Numbered from the stretch's first letter, positions 1-12,243 are shown. The stretch: DNA of 64,000 nt from Engraulis encrasicolus (GCF_034702125.1 NC_085868.1:43042547-43106546), one strand, 5' to 3'. Notes: generated by a model from the letters alone, not told the origin. Numbers and translations: made by a program.

Positions 1-236
1 TCAGATGCTATCTTTGAGGTCGGAAAGATTGTGCAAAGCAGCATGGGATTTCCCAGATGAGCGCCCTCTCTGTTTTTCTCCTCTCTTAACCATCACAATG
101 TGTTTCTCTATATTAGATTGACTTTGCCTATAGGAAGCGCTTTTGCCTTACTTTCATTGTACTTTATTTTCCTTTATTCAATGGCGACCTCTGAGTTGCC
201 GACCCATGGGCTCTCATTCTGTCTCCTCTTCCTCCA

Positions 237-239
<3 letters not shown>

Positions 240-287
<48 letters not shown>
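240..287. repeat. (CT)n microsatellite
   Basis: Uninterrupted CT dinucleotide array of about 48 bp. The open frames across it encode only Leu-Ser or Arg-Glu repeats and are not genes. From here to 663 there is only ordinary sequence. Confidence 0.97.
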
Positions 288-288
<1 letters not shown>

Positions 289-663
289 ATATTATAAATT
301 AATTCAAGGCTGTGTGATGTTTGGTGGTGGGTGACTCCCTCTAAATCTCTTAGTGGGCAGAGGGCCATGCATGACAGCGTTTAGCATTTCTTCTCCAATG
401 CCATACTGCACCAGGGGGAAAGACCAGCCCTTCCCACTCCTCTAATTTACTGCACGGGGATGGGCTATGGCCTGGTCTGGTGTGTGCAGTGAAAGCTAAC
501 CAGCTTGCCCCCTTCATGGATCAATTCTCTGCGCAACTGCCCCCAGTGTTGATCAAAGATATTAGGCACTGTAAGTCGACCTCTACTTCACCTTTGTAGA
601 GGGCGGGGGCGGGGTGGGTTGGGGGCTTCTCTGTGATTTATATAGAATGCCCTCAAGGGGGAG

Positions 664-766
664 GAAGAAGAAGAAGAAGAAGAAGAAGAGAGAAGAAGAA
701 GAAGAAGAAGAAGAGAGAAGAAGAAGAAGAAGAAGAAGAAGAAGAAAAGGGAGGAGGAGGAGGAAT
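664..766. repeat. (GAA)n purine-only tract
   Basis: About 85 bp of GAA/AAG repeats with GAGA interruptions, continuing into a GGA-rich end. The whole tract is purine on the + strand. Mirror-symmetric purine tracts of this kind can form triplex DNA (known property; not shown here). Confidence 0.95.
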
Positions 767-789
767 AGGACTGTGGGGTTGTGGGAAGG

Positions 790-1960
790 GGGGTAGGCAT
801 TACTTGCATTGACATACTGATATACCGTACATAACCAACATTATCAATATCATAACAATGACCAGTATTTTATTTGAATTATATATGCACAAAGGCCCTT
901 GTGGTTGTGTGAAGGGTCAATAATGGTATACTGACCTTAACAATCAAAGGCGTATGGCTAGTGGGCAGTCATGGGTGAGCGGTTGAGAAGGGTCCAGCTG
1001 CAGTAAAACAGTTCCACCCCTAATGCAAGCACGCCCATGGGCGTTCCCGGCATTTGCCGTATTGGCCAATCGTGAAGGGATACTGCATGATGTCATTTTC
1101 AAGGCCATTTCCGGATGAAGGCTCCATGTTTTCAAAGATATCCCGTGCAAATTGTTATCTTCCAGAGAAACGTTTCACTGAACATTCCCCTGACATAATA
1201 TTCTCAACAATTTATGTAAGAAAGTGAGATAAATCACACGTTTTCTAATCCCAATATGTATTTTGCTTTGTCTTCCCGTACCTCGGACATTGTAGCCTAC
1301 TGTTTAGAACTCGTGTCGCTATGCACAGATTTGTCATAACGTATCAGGTCGCCAAAATGCTTTGATTTCAACACAACGTTGACACATTGACAGTAAATAC
1401 TGTATATATTGCCTAAATATATACTGTCAATGCGTTGGCATTACCTCACCTAGCTGTGTATCGAGGTCACTGTTAACACTGGGTAGGCTATATGATTAAA
1501 CCACAGATTTATCCTTTCCAGGATATTAACACACCCCGACAAATAATAATTAAAAAAACCCTTTTAGGCGAGGTTGTTCACTTGGTAAGACATGATATAG
1601 GCTACTTAGAAAAGTTGTACGATGTACATCAGCAACACATTCCCGACTTTTTGAAGTAGGCCTAATGAGTGTCACCTCACCACAGTTATGTGGCCAGCTT
1701 GAAAAGAGCAGATATTAATGAAAAAATATGAAATAGTATTTGAAATAGCAATAGGCTATTTGTTTGTTTTATTGGAGAAAACTATTTCTTCATTACCATA
1801 GGCCTACCATACTCCATGTCTGTCTATGATTTAGGAGTGACCACACCATTGAAGCTTACCTCTTTATCCAAAAGAGGTTCCAGATTGGCCTGTCTTAATT
1901 CAAAGGCCATCAGAAAACAGAGAAAAATTTTCCTACCATCATAACCAGTGTTTGTGCATA
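790..1960. other. No gene seen; small palindrome at 1378-1437
   Basis: AT-rich sequence without a credible coding frame. The only structure seen is a short inverted repeat at about 1378-1437, with arms around TTGACACATTGACAGTA and TACTGTCAATGCGTTG and an AT-rich centre. Confidence 0.5.
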
Positions 1961-1968
1961 CATAATCA

Positions 1969-2125
1969 GGGCCGCTGACAGCTTTGGCTTTGCCCAGGAC
2001 AAAGTCATCTGAAAGGGCCCCCCACTCAATACATAGACTACATACAATGTAATGAGGACCCATTCCTGGACCCCTCGTCTCACTGGGCCCAGGTCAACGG
2101 ACCCCTTTGTCCCCCCTGTCAGCTT
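1969..2125. mobile_element. Short MITE-like repeat, family M2
   Basis: It begins CAGGGCCGCTGACAG and contains the family motif GGACAAAGTCATCTGAAAGG and a GGGCCC-rich core. Four relatives lie at about 12085, 38383, 41497 and 57538. The terminal CAGGG resembles hAT ends (family knowledge). No clean target duplication was found for this copy. Confidence 0.6.
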
Positions 2126-2284
2126 CCCTGCATGTAGGCCACATACATTGCTGAAAGAAGTGAACGAGACAGGAATGAAATGTGAATTTATTTCTGTTTA
2201 CTTTTACACTATGAAGTGTGAACAGTCAACAAGAGGGTTAACACAAAGTTTGAAATTGTGTTTGACCAGTCTCCAATGTGCATT

Positions 2285-2865
2285 TAACTAATAACTAAAA
2301 ATAAGGCATTGGCATTAAATATAGACTGATACATACTATAAATACAGACACCCAAACAGTGTGCAATAATAAGATTAACATACTGATGGACAATAAATAC
2401 ACAAACACAGTGGACACACACACACGGCAGGAGGAGTTCATACAGGTGGTGTGAAGATGCTGTATACAAGGTGCAATGAGTAAAGTGTAAGTGGCATGGT
2501 GAAAGAAGTGTTCATGGAATATTCTCCCGTGTCCTTGGTTATTCATGTGGTTTTCTGGGAGTCTGATGGGTTGTGGAAAGAAGTCGTTTCCCAGTGTGCT
2601 TTTGCAGCACCGCATGCTGGGCTAGCGCTTCCCTGATGGTAGTAGGGAGAACAGGTAGGGGTGATCTTATGAGCTTTTCTGCTGTCCTCACCACTCTCTG
2701 TACTGCCTTCTAGTCTTCAGCTTGACGGCTGCCATGCCAGACAGAGAGGCTGCTGGTCAGGATGCTCTCAATGACACCCCTGTAGAAGGTGGTGAGTGCC
2801 GTTGTGGGGAGGTCGGCTCTTCTCTCATCCTTCGCAGGAAGTGGAGTAGTGTCTGTGCCTTTTTG
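2285..2865 (-). mobile_element. LINE fragment (L2-like), RT C-terminal end and 3' UTR
   Basis: The minus-strand translation has the motif TTFYRGVIES followed by SVWHGSRQAED, and then, in shifted frames, pieces such as GNDFFPQPIRLPENH. The same TTFYRG-IES signature occurs in the clearer LINE copy at 23877-25060. Stops and frameshifts show a dead, 5'-truncated copy. The distal part (2285-2560) reads as LINE-type 3' UTR with a short (CA) run. Clade assignment to L2 is from memory of the family. Confidence 0.6.
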
Positions 2866-2991
2866 AGATGGTGGAGCCATGTGGTGCAGTTGGCAGAGGA
2901 GGAGCGGCACAGTGGTTGGTGCTGGGTTGATCAGGTTCAGATCCGAAGTTGCTGGTGTCATCAGCCCTCCCTCTGAAAACTGGCTCTGTGC
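2710..2991 (-). CDS. Candidate terminal exon, partly LINE-derived (tentative)
   Basis: On the minus strand a good acceptor (pyrimidine run, then GACAG) ends just above 2991. Reading on in phase 0 the frame stays open for 93 codons to a stop at 2710. The first ~45 residues are Pro/Thr-rich and unrecognised. The end runs into the reverse-transcriptase-like TTFYRGVIES segment. Phase 0 fits the exon at 3215-3383 upstream. It could instead be chance readthrough into a LINE fossil, and no function is proposed. Confidence 0.25.
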   Translation of the reverse strand, partial: AQSQFSEGGLMTPATSDLNLINPAPTTVPLLLCQLHHMAPPSQKGTDTTPLPAKDERRADLPTTALTTFYRGVIESILTSSLSVWHGSRQAED

Positions 2992-3214
2992 CTGTCAAAA
3001 AAAGGCATGTTAATGTTATGAATGACAATTAAGACAAAAACAACCAACCCCTATCTACCTACAGAAGGACATGACATGAGCACGTGCATATGCTTGTGCA
3101 CATGCCCCCCCCACACACTGCTACTGTCTTAAAGTTTGGTGCACGTGCATGCATGCACGCCTATTCTCCCCCCTTTGCCTCAAGTCAAGTGTGCATTTTA
3201 GTAGTTGTCCTCAC

Positions 3215-3383
3215 CTGCACATGTGTGAAGAGCAGGAAGATTGGAGGTTGAGGATGAAGAGGCAGGGCAGGAGGTTCTCCTTGTGAGCGGCCCTGGTCCT
3301 GATGCTGATTGCCCATCACCACGCTGTGGCTCATCAAACCCATTACCGGCATATCAATGCTGAACAGGAACGACTGCTTCCAT
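3215..3383 (-). CDS. Candidate internal exon U1a of an unknown minus-strand gene
   Basis: Bounded on the minus strand by an acceptor (GTGCATGCGTGCAG) directly after a (GT)n tract and a donor GTGCAG|GTGAGG. The 169 bp are open from codon phase 2 to phase 0, giving 56 full codons. The protein has a Met-rich start, a Gln/Pro-rich middle and ends HPQPPIFLLFTHVQ. It is homologous to the exon at 4070-4190 (ending HPQPPFLSFTHVQ), with the same phases at both ends. That agreement is the main reason to take it seriously. Product unknown. Confidence 0.35.
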
Positions 3384-3398
3384 CTGCACGCATGCACA

Positions 3399-3516
<118 letters not shown>

Positions 3517-3749
3517 AGGGATACATAGAATACACTACATAAAAATCACACCCATCATTTTAATGCAGAACACCAGGCTGAAGAGATACACAGCTTCTGG
3601 CCTGTGCAGGGATCACTACAGTGCCAGTGTTTTGTATTATCCTCTATCCACATTTTTTTTCAATAAATAAACACAGCACAGAAAGGAATTACTGTATGAA
3701 ATACTTATTGGTCTAGTGCAGAACAAAACAGATTCAGTGTTTTACTCAC

Positions 3750-3844
3750 CACTGTGTGCAAGTTTCTGTGTTCAGCTCAGGTGGAAGCCTCCATCACAAC
3801 ATGTTGATTCTGACATTAACCATCCTTCAGAAAACTGCCTCTGC
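3750..3844 (-). CDS. Candidate exon U2b, duplicate of the 2991 exon, with early stop
   Basis: The minus-strand acceptor TTTCTGACAG|GCAGAGGCAG matches the acceptor context at 2991, and a consensus donor GTG|GTGAGT lies at the other end. In phase 0 it stops after five codons (GCA GAG GCA GTT TTC TGA). It could be a short terminal coding exon, an untranslated exon, or decayed. It pairs with U2a (4070-4190) as the 2991 exon pairs with U1a. Confidence 0.25.
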
Positions 3845-4069
3845 CTGTCAGAAATAGCAAAATAATGTTAACACAACAAGGTAGTATCTTAAAAATATCC
3901 TTAACCAAAGACAGACAGACACACACTGCCACTGTCTTGGTTCTAGGACACACACACGCCCTTTAAGGGTCACATCACATGTAATGGCCGGGTTCTCACT
4001 CACTCACTCACTCCTTTTATCCTACTTTTGCCTCAGACAATGCAGTGAGTTTTTAAAAATTGGCCTTAC

Positions 4070-4190
4070 CTGCACATGTGTGAAGGACAGGAAGGGAGGT
4101 TGAGGATGGAGCTGCCAGTCAGGAGGTCCAGAGCTGTCCTGGTCCATCACCATCATGTGGATCATCAACCCCAACCCCAACTTCTTATAT
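4070..4190 (-). CDS. Candidate internal exon U2a of an unknown minus-strand gene
   Basis: On the minus strand: acceptor TTCACGCAG after a (GT)n tract and donor GTGCAG|GTAAGG. The 121 bp are open from phase 2 to phase 0 (40 full codons). The sequence has a Gly/Leu/Met-rich start, then PPDWQLHPQPPFLSFTHVQ. It is a diverged tandem copy of the exon at 3215-3383. The upstream candidate exon at 4896-4984 ends in phase 2, so either copy can follow it in frame. Confidence 0.35.
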
Positions 4191-4213
4191 CTGCGTGAAC
4201 ACATTCACGAACA

Positions 4214-4215
<2 letters not shown>

Positions 4216-4261
<46 letters not shown>
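4216..4261. repeat. (AC)n microsatellite
   Basis: 46 bp AC array, adjoining candidate exon U2a as the larger array at 3401 adjoins U1a. It appears to be part of the duplicated unit. Confidence 0.95.
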
Positions 4262-4263
<2 letters not shown>

Positions 4264-4348
4264 AGGCGAGATACAGGTTATATGGCACATTAGGAGGCAT
4301 GGGTATTGTTGCACTCTAGATGTTTAGAAATAAGTAGGTGCGTGGACC

Positions 4349-4531
4349 CAAAAAGTAGAGTTCAATGTGGGAGTACACTAAATAAGACACTGAGGTCAAG
4401 TCACTGCTCTCTGATGGCAGCAACCTGAAACATCTGCTCTACTCTGCTCTGAGAAAAATAAAACAAAAAATCTGCTTGTGCTTGACCTTAGTGTCTTATT
4501 TAGTGTGTGAACCTGCTCCCACATTGAACTA
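4349..4531. mobile_element. Hairpin (MITE-like) element
   Basis: Imperfect inverted repeats: the left arm begins AGTTCAATGTGGGAG (4349) and continues through CACTAAATAAGACACTGAGGTC. The right arm at about 4481-4531 is its reverse complement. Arms are ~45 bp around an ~80-bp loop. No target duplication was identified. Confidence 0.6.
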
Positions 4532-4895
4532 TATGGCACATTTAAAATCAGACCCAATGACAAGTCAAGTCAATGCAACGGACATGAACCGACCATTACA
4601 TTAAAATAACAGACTAAACAGTCTTTGGATGATTGAAGAGGCAGGAGAGATGACGAGGGGCCTCGATCCAGTAGCATTTATTTACTTCCCAATCTGCTCG
4701 TTAGCACCTGTTAACTTAACGATCGCGGACATTAATGGCGCTAATGTACATACTTTGAGCGAAAATTACAACGAAAATATCAACACAAACGTAACAGAAT
4801 ATCTTCCCATCAAAGATCAATAAAGTAGCAGAGAAATTAAAGTACAGAAACATCATTAAATAGTTTGTGACACGGAGGAAAAAAACACAGCTTAC

Positions 4896-4984
4896 CCCTT
4901 GCCAATCTTCCCGAAGTGAGGAAGAGTTCCGGGTGCCACACCAATTAACGCCCCATCAGAAACAATAGGTAACGATAAACCCAT
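4896..4984 (-). CDS. Candidate start exon of the unknown minus-strand gene
   Basis: The minus-strand ATG at 4984 has a favourable context (GGGATGG), and 29 open codons run to donor AAGGG|GTAAGC, leaving phase 2. The peptide begins MGLSLPIVSDGALIG and ends TLPHFGKIGK. It is hydrophobic/Gly-rich and not a low-complexity translation. An acceptor TTTTCTCTTAG lies ~45 bp upstream, so the exon may start in 5' UTR. An alternative weak acceptor (ATGTAG) would join it in frame to the exon at 5243-5341. Family unknown. Confidence 0.35.
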
Positions 4985-5067
4985 CCCAAGTGGTATCTAC
5001 ATTAGCCCATATATTTTGAGAAGTTCACTAAGAGAAAATATAAAGGTTTATTTTTAGCACTACTACA

Positions 5068-5140
5068 TCAAGTCGGTTTTATTTACAATTTCTTTAGCCT
5101 ACATGCACTGGTCAAGAATTGAAATTACGTTTAACACCAG
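5068..5140 (-). mobile_element. LINE 3' tail fragment
   Basis: Resembles the 3' terminus of the LINE at 23877 (reversed: TGACCAGTGCATGTA, then the AATAAAAC-type end). Only the last ~70 bp remain, inside the putative intron between the 5243 and 4896 exons. Confidence 0.5.
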
Positions 5141-5242
5141 GTTGAACAAATATGACACCTCCGACTTTCTGTTCGCACTCCGACTAAGTCAACTCGTAAA
5201 GTAACCGTTATGTATATTCATGCATTTTATTCGAAATCTTAC

Positions 5243-5341
5243 CGACAGTTGAGTGATCGCTGCAGCGAAATCCATCCAGCGAAATCCATCCAGTCGTTTT
5301 AATAAGTCCCGCGCGGCGCTTGTGTTGTCATTCGACAGCAT
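5243..5341 (-). CDS. Candidate first exon (coding or 5' UTR) with CpG-rich upstream
   Basis: The minus-strand ATG at 5341 opens 33 codons (starts MLSNDNTSAARDLLKRL) to a consensus donor TCG|GTAAGA in phase 0. It contains a 14-bp tandem duplication (CGAAATCCATCCAG twice on +), which is frame-disturbing and argues that this exon may be untranslated. The ~80 bp upstream (to ~5420) are GC-richer and could be a promoter. A SINE starts at ~5461. Confidence 0.3.
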
Positions 5342-5460
5342 GTCACTGACTTCAGAAACTTGAACAGCCAAAGGGGCGTTACTGTGAGGGCGGTCTAGTA
5401 AGGAGGAATGGGCGTAGCGGTATTAGCTGGACAAGACGCAGCTGGACCATATTGGAGGAG

Positions 5461-5768
5461 TTAGGGCGTCAGACTTGCATCTCAGAGGTTGCCGGTTCGA
5501 CTCCCGACCCGCCAGGTTGGTGGGGGGAGTAATCAACCAGTGCTCTGCCCCATCCTCCTCCATGACTGAGGTACCCTGAGTATTGTACCGTCCCGCTGCA
5601 ATGCTCCCCATGGGGCGCCACTGAGGGCTGCTCCCTTGCACGGGTGAGGCATAAATACAATTTAGTTGTGTGCAATGTGCAGCGTGCACCTGTGTGCTGT
5701 GGAGTGCTGTGTCACAATGACAATGGGAGTTGGAGTTTCCCAATGGGCTTTCACTTTCACTTCACTCT
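5461..5768 (+). mobile_element. tRNA-derived SINE, family A
   Basis: The tRNA-like head has TTAGGGCGTCAGACTTG (A-box region) and GGTTCGACTCCC (B box). The body is conserved (CCATCCTCCTCCATGACTGAGGTACC), followed by a GAGTGCTGTGTCACAATGACAATGGGAG segment and a CTTTCACTTTCACTTCAC tail. Other copies lie at 11121, 18386 and 32668. Confidence 0.85.
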
Positions 5769-5885
5769 CGCTATAGGCCTATAATATTTTACTGCTCAAC
5801 ACACATTTTGGAGTTGTGTATGTTTGTTGCCAACTTACCTGGAGGCTTACCTTACTTTCCTGGAGGCTAAAAACCTGCATTCTGT

Positions 5886-5945
5886 TCATAAATGACTAAA
5901 GTCCCTTTGGATAAAAAAGCGGCAGCTAAGTGTAATGTAAAGTTA
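5886..5945 (+). mobile_element. L2-type SINE/LINE tail fragment
   Basis: CCTTTGGATAAAAAAGCGGCAGCTAAGTGTAATGTAA is the common teleost 3' tail shared by some SINEs and L2 LINEs (family knowledge). Head absent. The rest of 5770-6240 shows nothing recognisable. Confidence 0.6.
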
Positions 5946-6244
5946 TGTAATTCCTGCTCCAGGAGGCAGCATCAGAATGGGCATCTACGGCAACCTCAAA
6001 GCATCACACCTACGTCACAACAATGATCCTTTTTTTGGTTGTTCTGCTGTGATTCTGCCAGAGTGGTAGCCTGTGTTTACATGAGTTTGCATGGAGAGCT
6101 GGATGCCTTGCTAATGTGCTCGCTGTGCCCCAGATCCACACTGGGTATTCTGTATCACGGTCTCCATGGCAACGTGAAACTACCTGACAGTTCTGGAGCA
6201 AGCACGTATCTGGAATAACACCTAGAGAGGCATGTCTCATCCTA

Positions 6245-6409
<165 letters not shown>

Positions 6410-6925
6410 CCTAAAATACAAACACATTATTTAACACCTCTGTGTCCGCACTGTAGAAATTAGAAACCTCACCTCTTCTTTTCCGTTTAATTTATTACCA
6501 CCATCCATCATGTACTCATCGTGATATCCTGCACTGTGACAACTCTTCCATGCCCTTACAGTTTTTCCTCATCACTTTAACTCATTTTTTTAGCGACTGT
6601 CACACAAGTCACACAAGTCACTATTTCAGCAAAGCAAAAGCCACATTTATCTTTTGTTATTAAGGAAGCCAGATCTACAGTAAATCATGTGTCAGACTAA
6701 TCTGGTTTCAAGTTTAAATACCAATTCATATTTATTTTAATTGGTATTTGGGCTTCAATCAATGCCCTTGTAGGCATCCTAATAGATCACTTATAAAAAC
6801 AGGAACTGATGGTGATGCATCCTCAAATGTGAATGCTATTAACGGTACTGTGTGATTGCTATTGCTATTGCTAATTGCTAATGCTATTGCTGTATCTTGC
6901 ATGACATGATTTTTTTTTTATTTAA

Positions 6926-7100
6926 ATTTGGGGGGGGAGATTATTTTTCAGGAAAGACAGTGGGGACTCACAGGAAACAATATGGGATTGAGATCTGGGA
7001 AAGGACCGGGAAATGACCCCGGCCGAGAATCTAACCCGGATCGCCCACGTAGCGGTCCAGTGCCCAGCCATTACAGCCACGGCTGCCGGGGCTTGTATGA
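6926..7100 (-). mobile_element. tRNA-derived SINE, family B
   Basis: Reverse strand: GGGCACTGGACCGCTACGTGGG, then GATCCGGGTTAGATTC (B box), then TCATTTCCCGGTCCTTTCCC, the same order as the copy at 63214-63350. Ends in an AT-rich/poly-T stretch at 6908-6930. No other feature is seen between 6410 and 7940. Confidence 0.7.
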
Positions 7101-7944
7101 CATGATTACGCAAAATAGCTCAAATGACAAATGAGTTTACATATGGTGTCGTCTCTACATTAGAATTTAATAATGTTGAGTTGAGTGACTGATTTTATCT
7201 TGACACGTGCTTTCGTCTTAACATAAAATGAGAATGTGGACATGTTGCATAGTTATCTTGTCTATACAACACTGATCATTCATGCATTAGTCTGAATCCC
7301 AGACATGACTTACCAGGGACATGACCTGCCCATAGGACTGTCAGCCTATGTGGATCCAACATGCACATGCCATGACGTCTGAGAGTGCATGCATTTGCGT
7401 AATTCACAGCTATGCTCGATTTAGTCGATGTCCATTTCTCTCCCCCCATGACAGCATAATTGAAAGGTTTATTGCGATGAGGAGGAATAATGGCGGTAAA
7501 TGTGATAAGGGCTGCCCATTTGACATGAGATGCAAATCTGTGGGGAGACATAAACCCAAATAGGCAGTCTAGTCTTCCCCCAGATGCACCGTCAGTGCTG
7601 ACATTCTGAACGACCTGTGATCAATATTGTCATGTTATCTTGCATTACAAGATGAAGGAGTGTTTTGTATTATAAATGATAGCTTATGAAAGAGAACATC
7701 TTCAACATCGTTTTCACATGCTTGTCCCTGATGTTTGCATGATTATGTAGCCTACTTCCTTGTTATATTGATTAGAGTATTGTGGAAACACAGATGGGAT
7801 GAGTAGGATAGATATCTTTCAGGTTTCAATGAGCGTCAGTTTGAGTTTCTGGACATACAGGAACTGTGCGGTGAAAAAGTAAATAAATAATAATAAAAAA
7901 GACTCCATAAAAATGTTGCTGTGTATCTCCAGGGACTTCAGGGG

Positions 7945-8234
<290 letters not shown>

Positions 8235-8726
8235 CTTTACTTGTACTTGTAAGTCTGTACATGTTTTGTCCATTGTATTAATCAAATATTAATATCAAAA
8301 TTCAATCATTGAAACATCGTTACCTGGGATCTATAAAAGATAGGGTACTTTTTGAGATTTGCATTTATGTATTTCTTGATTGCAAGGCCAAGTGGAAACT
8401 TCATTACTAAATGGTTCTTGACATTTTTCGATTTCGATTTTAAACAGATCTTTTCTATGCTTGTCAAAATGCACTTAATTCCGTAATATATATATTTTTT
8501 TCCCTCCTCTATCCAGGACAGGCCTGAGGAGATGATCTCCAAACCTTTGAAGTCCTTCCACTGCCCTCAGTCCCTTAGCTCCCCCACCAACAATTCAACC
8601 TTGTATTTCCACCACAACTGCCTTCCAGCCTGTGTGAATTCCTTGGTGTCCGCTGCAATCGTCATGAGACCATGACGGGACTAACTACTAAACTACCAAA
8701 CAGAATGCTAACAGCTCACCCCCCCA

Positions 8727-8891
<165 letters not shown>

Positions 8892-9369
8892 TTTCTTGCC
8901 TTTACTCTTTTTTCTTACCTTCTACTTACTCTACACAATATATCAACCCTCAACCAACTGTAATTATGATGCAAGGCAGATATTAAAGGCCTTTGAACTG
9001 GGCCCCTCCTCCAAGGCGTAGAGAGAAAGCACTGATATTCTCGCCATTAATTATGCCATTCTGGAGTGTCATCAAAGAGAATGCAATATGTTAAGACATT
9101 GTGTTCCCCCAGCAAGGATCCTGGCTTCTGACGCTTGTTCACTTGACCTCATCAAAGTATATACTGTATGAATAGGCAAGCCAACAGATGCAATAAAACA
9201 CCATGTAATAAATACAATCAAAAGCAGTGTAAATAAAAAAGCTACGCAAACAAACACATAGACAACTATGTGAAAATCATTTGTAGAGACATCATGATCC
9301 AAGGACAACATGGCCATTTGATCTTCAAAGGTCAGTTTCATTAGGTGCACTGCCTGCCCATCTCACTCT

Positions 9370-9370
<1 letters not shown>

Positions 9371-9455
<85 letters not shown>

Positions 9456-9459
9456 TCTA
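9371..9459. repeat. (CT)n microsatellite
   Basis: 89 bp CT array with one CTGT interruption. Confidence 0.96.
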
Positions 9460-9760
9460 GCTTTATGGAAGATGCCACTACCTCTCAGTTGACTATAGTG
9501 CCAGTTTTTTTCTGAAAAGTTTACCTCCAGAGCTACAACTTCTGTACAAAACAGGACATCTGGTGTACCTCACCACCCAACTCCAACGCTAAAGCTGCCT
9601 GTTGATATGAACGTACTGCTATAGCTTCCAGTCTCTCATATCAACACCACAATCATTCACCAACTTTTCAGAGGACAGAAGACGACTCACAGAATCATCC
9701 TTGACAAGAAGAGGAAGAGAAACTTCCCCTAGTCAGCAAGTTTAAAATCCCTGTTGCTGC

Positions 9761-9972
9761 AGTAGGGGTGGACAGGCCATCTGGTATAGCGGGCATTTCC
9801 CGGTGGGCCCCACACCCTTGAGGGCCGCTATTTTTTAACTTTTTTTTTCTTTTCTGAAAATAGGGGCCCACAAGGGTGTGGGGCCCACCGGTGAGTCAGT
9901 TCTGTGTCACTAATTATGAGGGGGCCCTTTCAGCCAAAAATGCCAGGGCCCTATTTCTCCCCCAGTCCAGCC
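9761..9972. mobile_element. hAT-like MITE, family M1, with 8-bp TSD
   Basis: Flanked by exact 8-bp duplications GTTGCTGC (9753-9760 and 9973-9980). Ends resemble GGGGTGGACAGG and CCCAGTCCAGCC. The interior has inverted GGGCCCCACACCCTTG blocks around a poly-T centre. 8-bp duplications are the hAT hallmark. No transposase is present. Confidence 0.85.
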
Positions 9973-10142
9973 GTTGCTGCACTACACTCTGATGGGTGCA
10001 GTCATGCCTAGAGCTACTGTATGCTGAAGAGCTGGTAGGAGCAGCAGGAAAGGAGGTTGTCTTTGAGGAATAGCTGAAAGGCTGAATCTGAAATGTTTAA
10101 CAGACAGATGACCCCCTTGGGCAACTGTAGTGTCCTTTTTTT

Positions 10143-10144
<2 letters not shown>

Positions 10145-10213
<69 letters not shown>
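10145..10213. repeat. (CT)n microsatellite
   Basis: 69 bp, one TTCTC interruption. 10215-10860 has no recognisable feature. Confidence 0.96.
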
Positions 10214-10864
10214 GAGTGTGAAACCTGTTCTCTGTTGTGCCCCATCGACCTGCAAAGTCAGATGTTGAGCTGTGCAAATAAAACAAAGAAAAAAATTACC
10301 CGATCACTGAATTTTGGACAAGAACAAGCAAGTGTTCCAAGTGTTTCCAAAATGCAAGTGGATCAAGAGCCCTTGAGGAAATTCAAAGCTGTGTATGCTT
10401 CTGGTCTGTTTTCATGTTTTTCACGCGATGTTTTCCATGTTTCAGCATTTGTAAAATTGAACCTAATAAATAATTAGTGGATATTTTTACTTAGTCATTC
10501 AACTGATGTATGACTATGAAACTCTTTCATAATACTAAATACTAAACTTATTTTATTTACTAGAATCGTATTTACAAGACTCTGCCCTGGTTGTCTCAGA
10601 AATGAGCACACTTTTTGGCAATTTAATTTATTCAAACCACATCTTTTCTCAACTCACCATTTTCTGAAGACGAAGTCCCCTCTTTTCATGTAGTTTTTGA
10701 CACTCTAAATGTATCAACTAAATATTTTTTTTAAATCTGATGTAAATTATTTATTTCATCTTTATGTGTGAGTCCACTAGCTTGGTGAAAACTTTGGGTA
10801 AATGAATGGAGTCCTCTCCTCTTTCACAACCTGGTTGAAATTACTTAGTCTCTATAATGATTAT

Positions 10865-11040
10865 GGCATTACATTACATTACACGTTTCAGACTATTTTA
10901 TCTAAAGCAGTCTAAAGTTACTACAGGCTGTTCAATATTGCTGGCCAGGTGGGATTCGATCGTGAAACGGACCAATCCAAAGACCACCTTTTTAACTATT
11001 AGGCCACAGCTGTCCCTGGGTAACACAGGCGGGGAGTCAA
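10865..11040 (-). mobile_element. tRNA-derived SINE, family C (decayed)
   Basis: Reverse strand: GCTGTGGCCTAATAGTTA (A-box-like), GATCGAATCCCACC (B box), then a degenerate L2-type tail with repeated GTAATGTAAT. Related copies at 17353 and 45478. Confidence 0.6.
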
Positions 11041-11120
11041 TGGCTACATTTACATGATGTTTTTAATTCCAAATTAATAATTCCGAATTAAATAGTTCCG
11101 CCGAGTTCCCTTAGATCTTT

Positions 11121-11275
11121 CAGTGCCATTTGGGGCTGCCCCCTTGCACGGGTGAGGCATAAATGCCATTTCGTATTGTGCATTGTGTAGTGAACACTTT
11201 TGTGCTGTGGAGTGCTGTGTCACAATGACAATGGGAGTTGGAGTTTCTCAGCTGGGCTTTCACTAACACTATATG
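11121..11275 (+). mobile_element. SINE family A, 5'-truncated copy
   Basis: Starts within the body (GGGGCTGCCCCCTTGCACGG) and keeps the GAGTGCTGTGTCACAATGACAATG segment. The tRNA head is missing. Confidence 0.8.
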
Positions 11276-11437
11276 TATGGCAAACACCTGTGGCATTGCA
11301 CATTGTGAAAAAACTATAGGCCGTCTCCTTGCTTGGCTGGAGGATGAGGAGAGAGATGGGGATGACCAGTTGGAGAATGGGGAGGGGAGGTTGAGGGTAG
11401 GAGAGAAGAGAGAGGAAAGGGGTTGATGGCAGTGGTG

Positions 11438-11859
<422 letters not shown>

Positions 11860-12084
11860 ACTGCAATCCCCTTCCAGCTGTCTAGCTGGCTTGCACAGAC
11901 GCTGTAGGTCAGCAGGTCTGTTGATTTAATCCGTGTCTGATGTTGTCTCTGCTCATTGGGGCTCAAATGACTACTCGGAGGCCACACCGTCACCTGTTTA
12001 AGGGACAATGGCTCTCTCGCCTGGCTTATCTCCTGCTCTCTCACCAAAGCACTGGCTGCTCAAGCTGTGGACTGACCAGCCTTG

Positions 12085-12243
12085 CAGGGGTGTCGACAGG
12101 GGGTGACAAAGGGGACAGTTGTCCCGAGCCCAAGGAGAGAGAGGGCCCAGAATTGGTTCCTCATTACATTGCATCTATTGGGCAGAGGGAGCGCTTTCAG
12201 AGGACTTTGTCCCGGGCCTGGCCAAAGCTGTCAGCGGCCCTGC
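12085..12243. mobile_element. M2-family MITE-like repeat
   Basis: Starts CAGGGGTGTCGACAGG and ends CTGTCAGCGGCCCTG, imperfect inverted ends. The core carries GGACTTTGTCCCGGGCC. No target duplication found. Confidence 0.65.

Noticed and set aside
5461..5530. tRNA gene
   Set aside because: A and B boxes are present but the fold is eroded and the sequence continues as a dispersed SINE with three other copies. Same for the family B and C heads.
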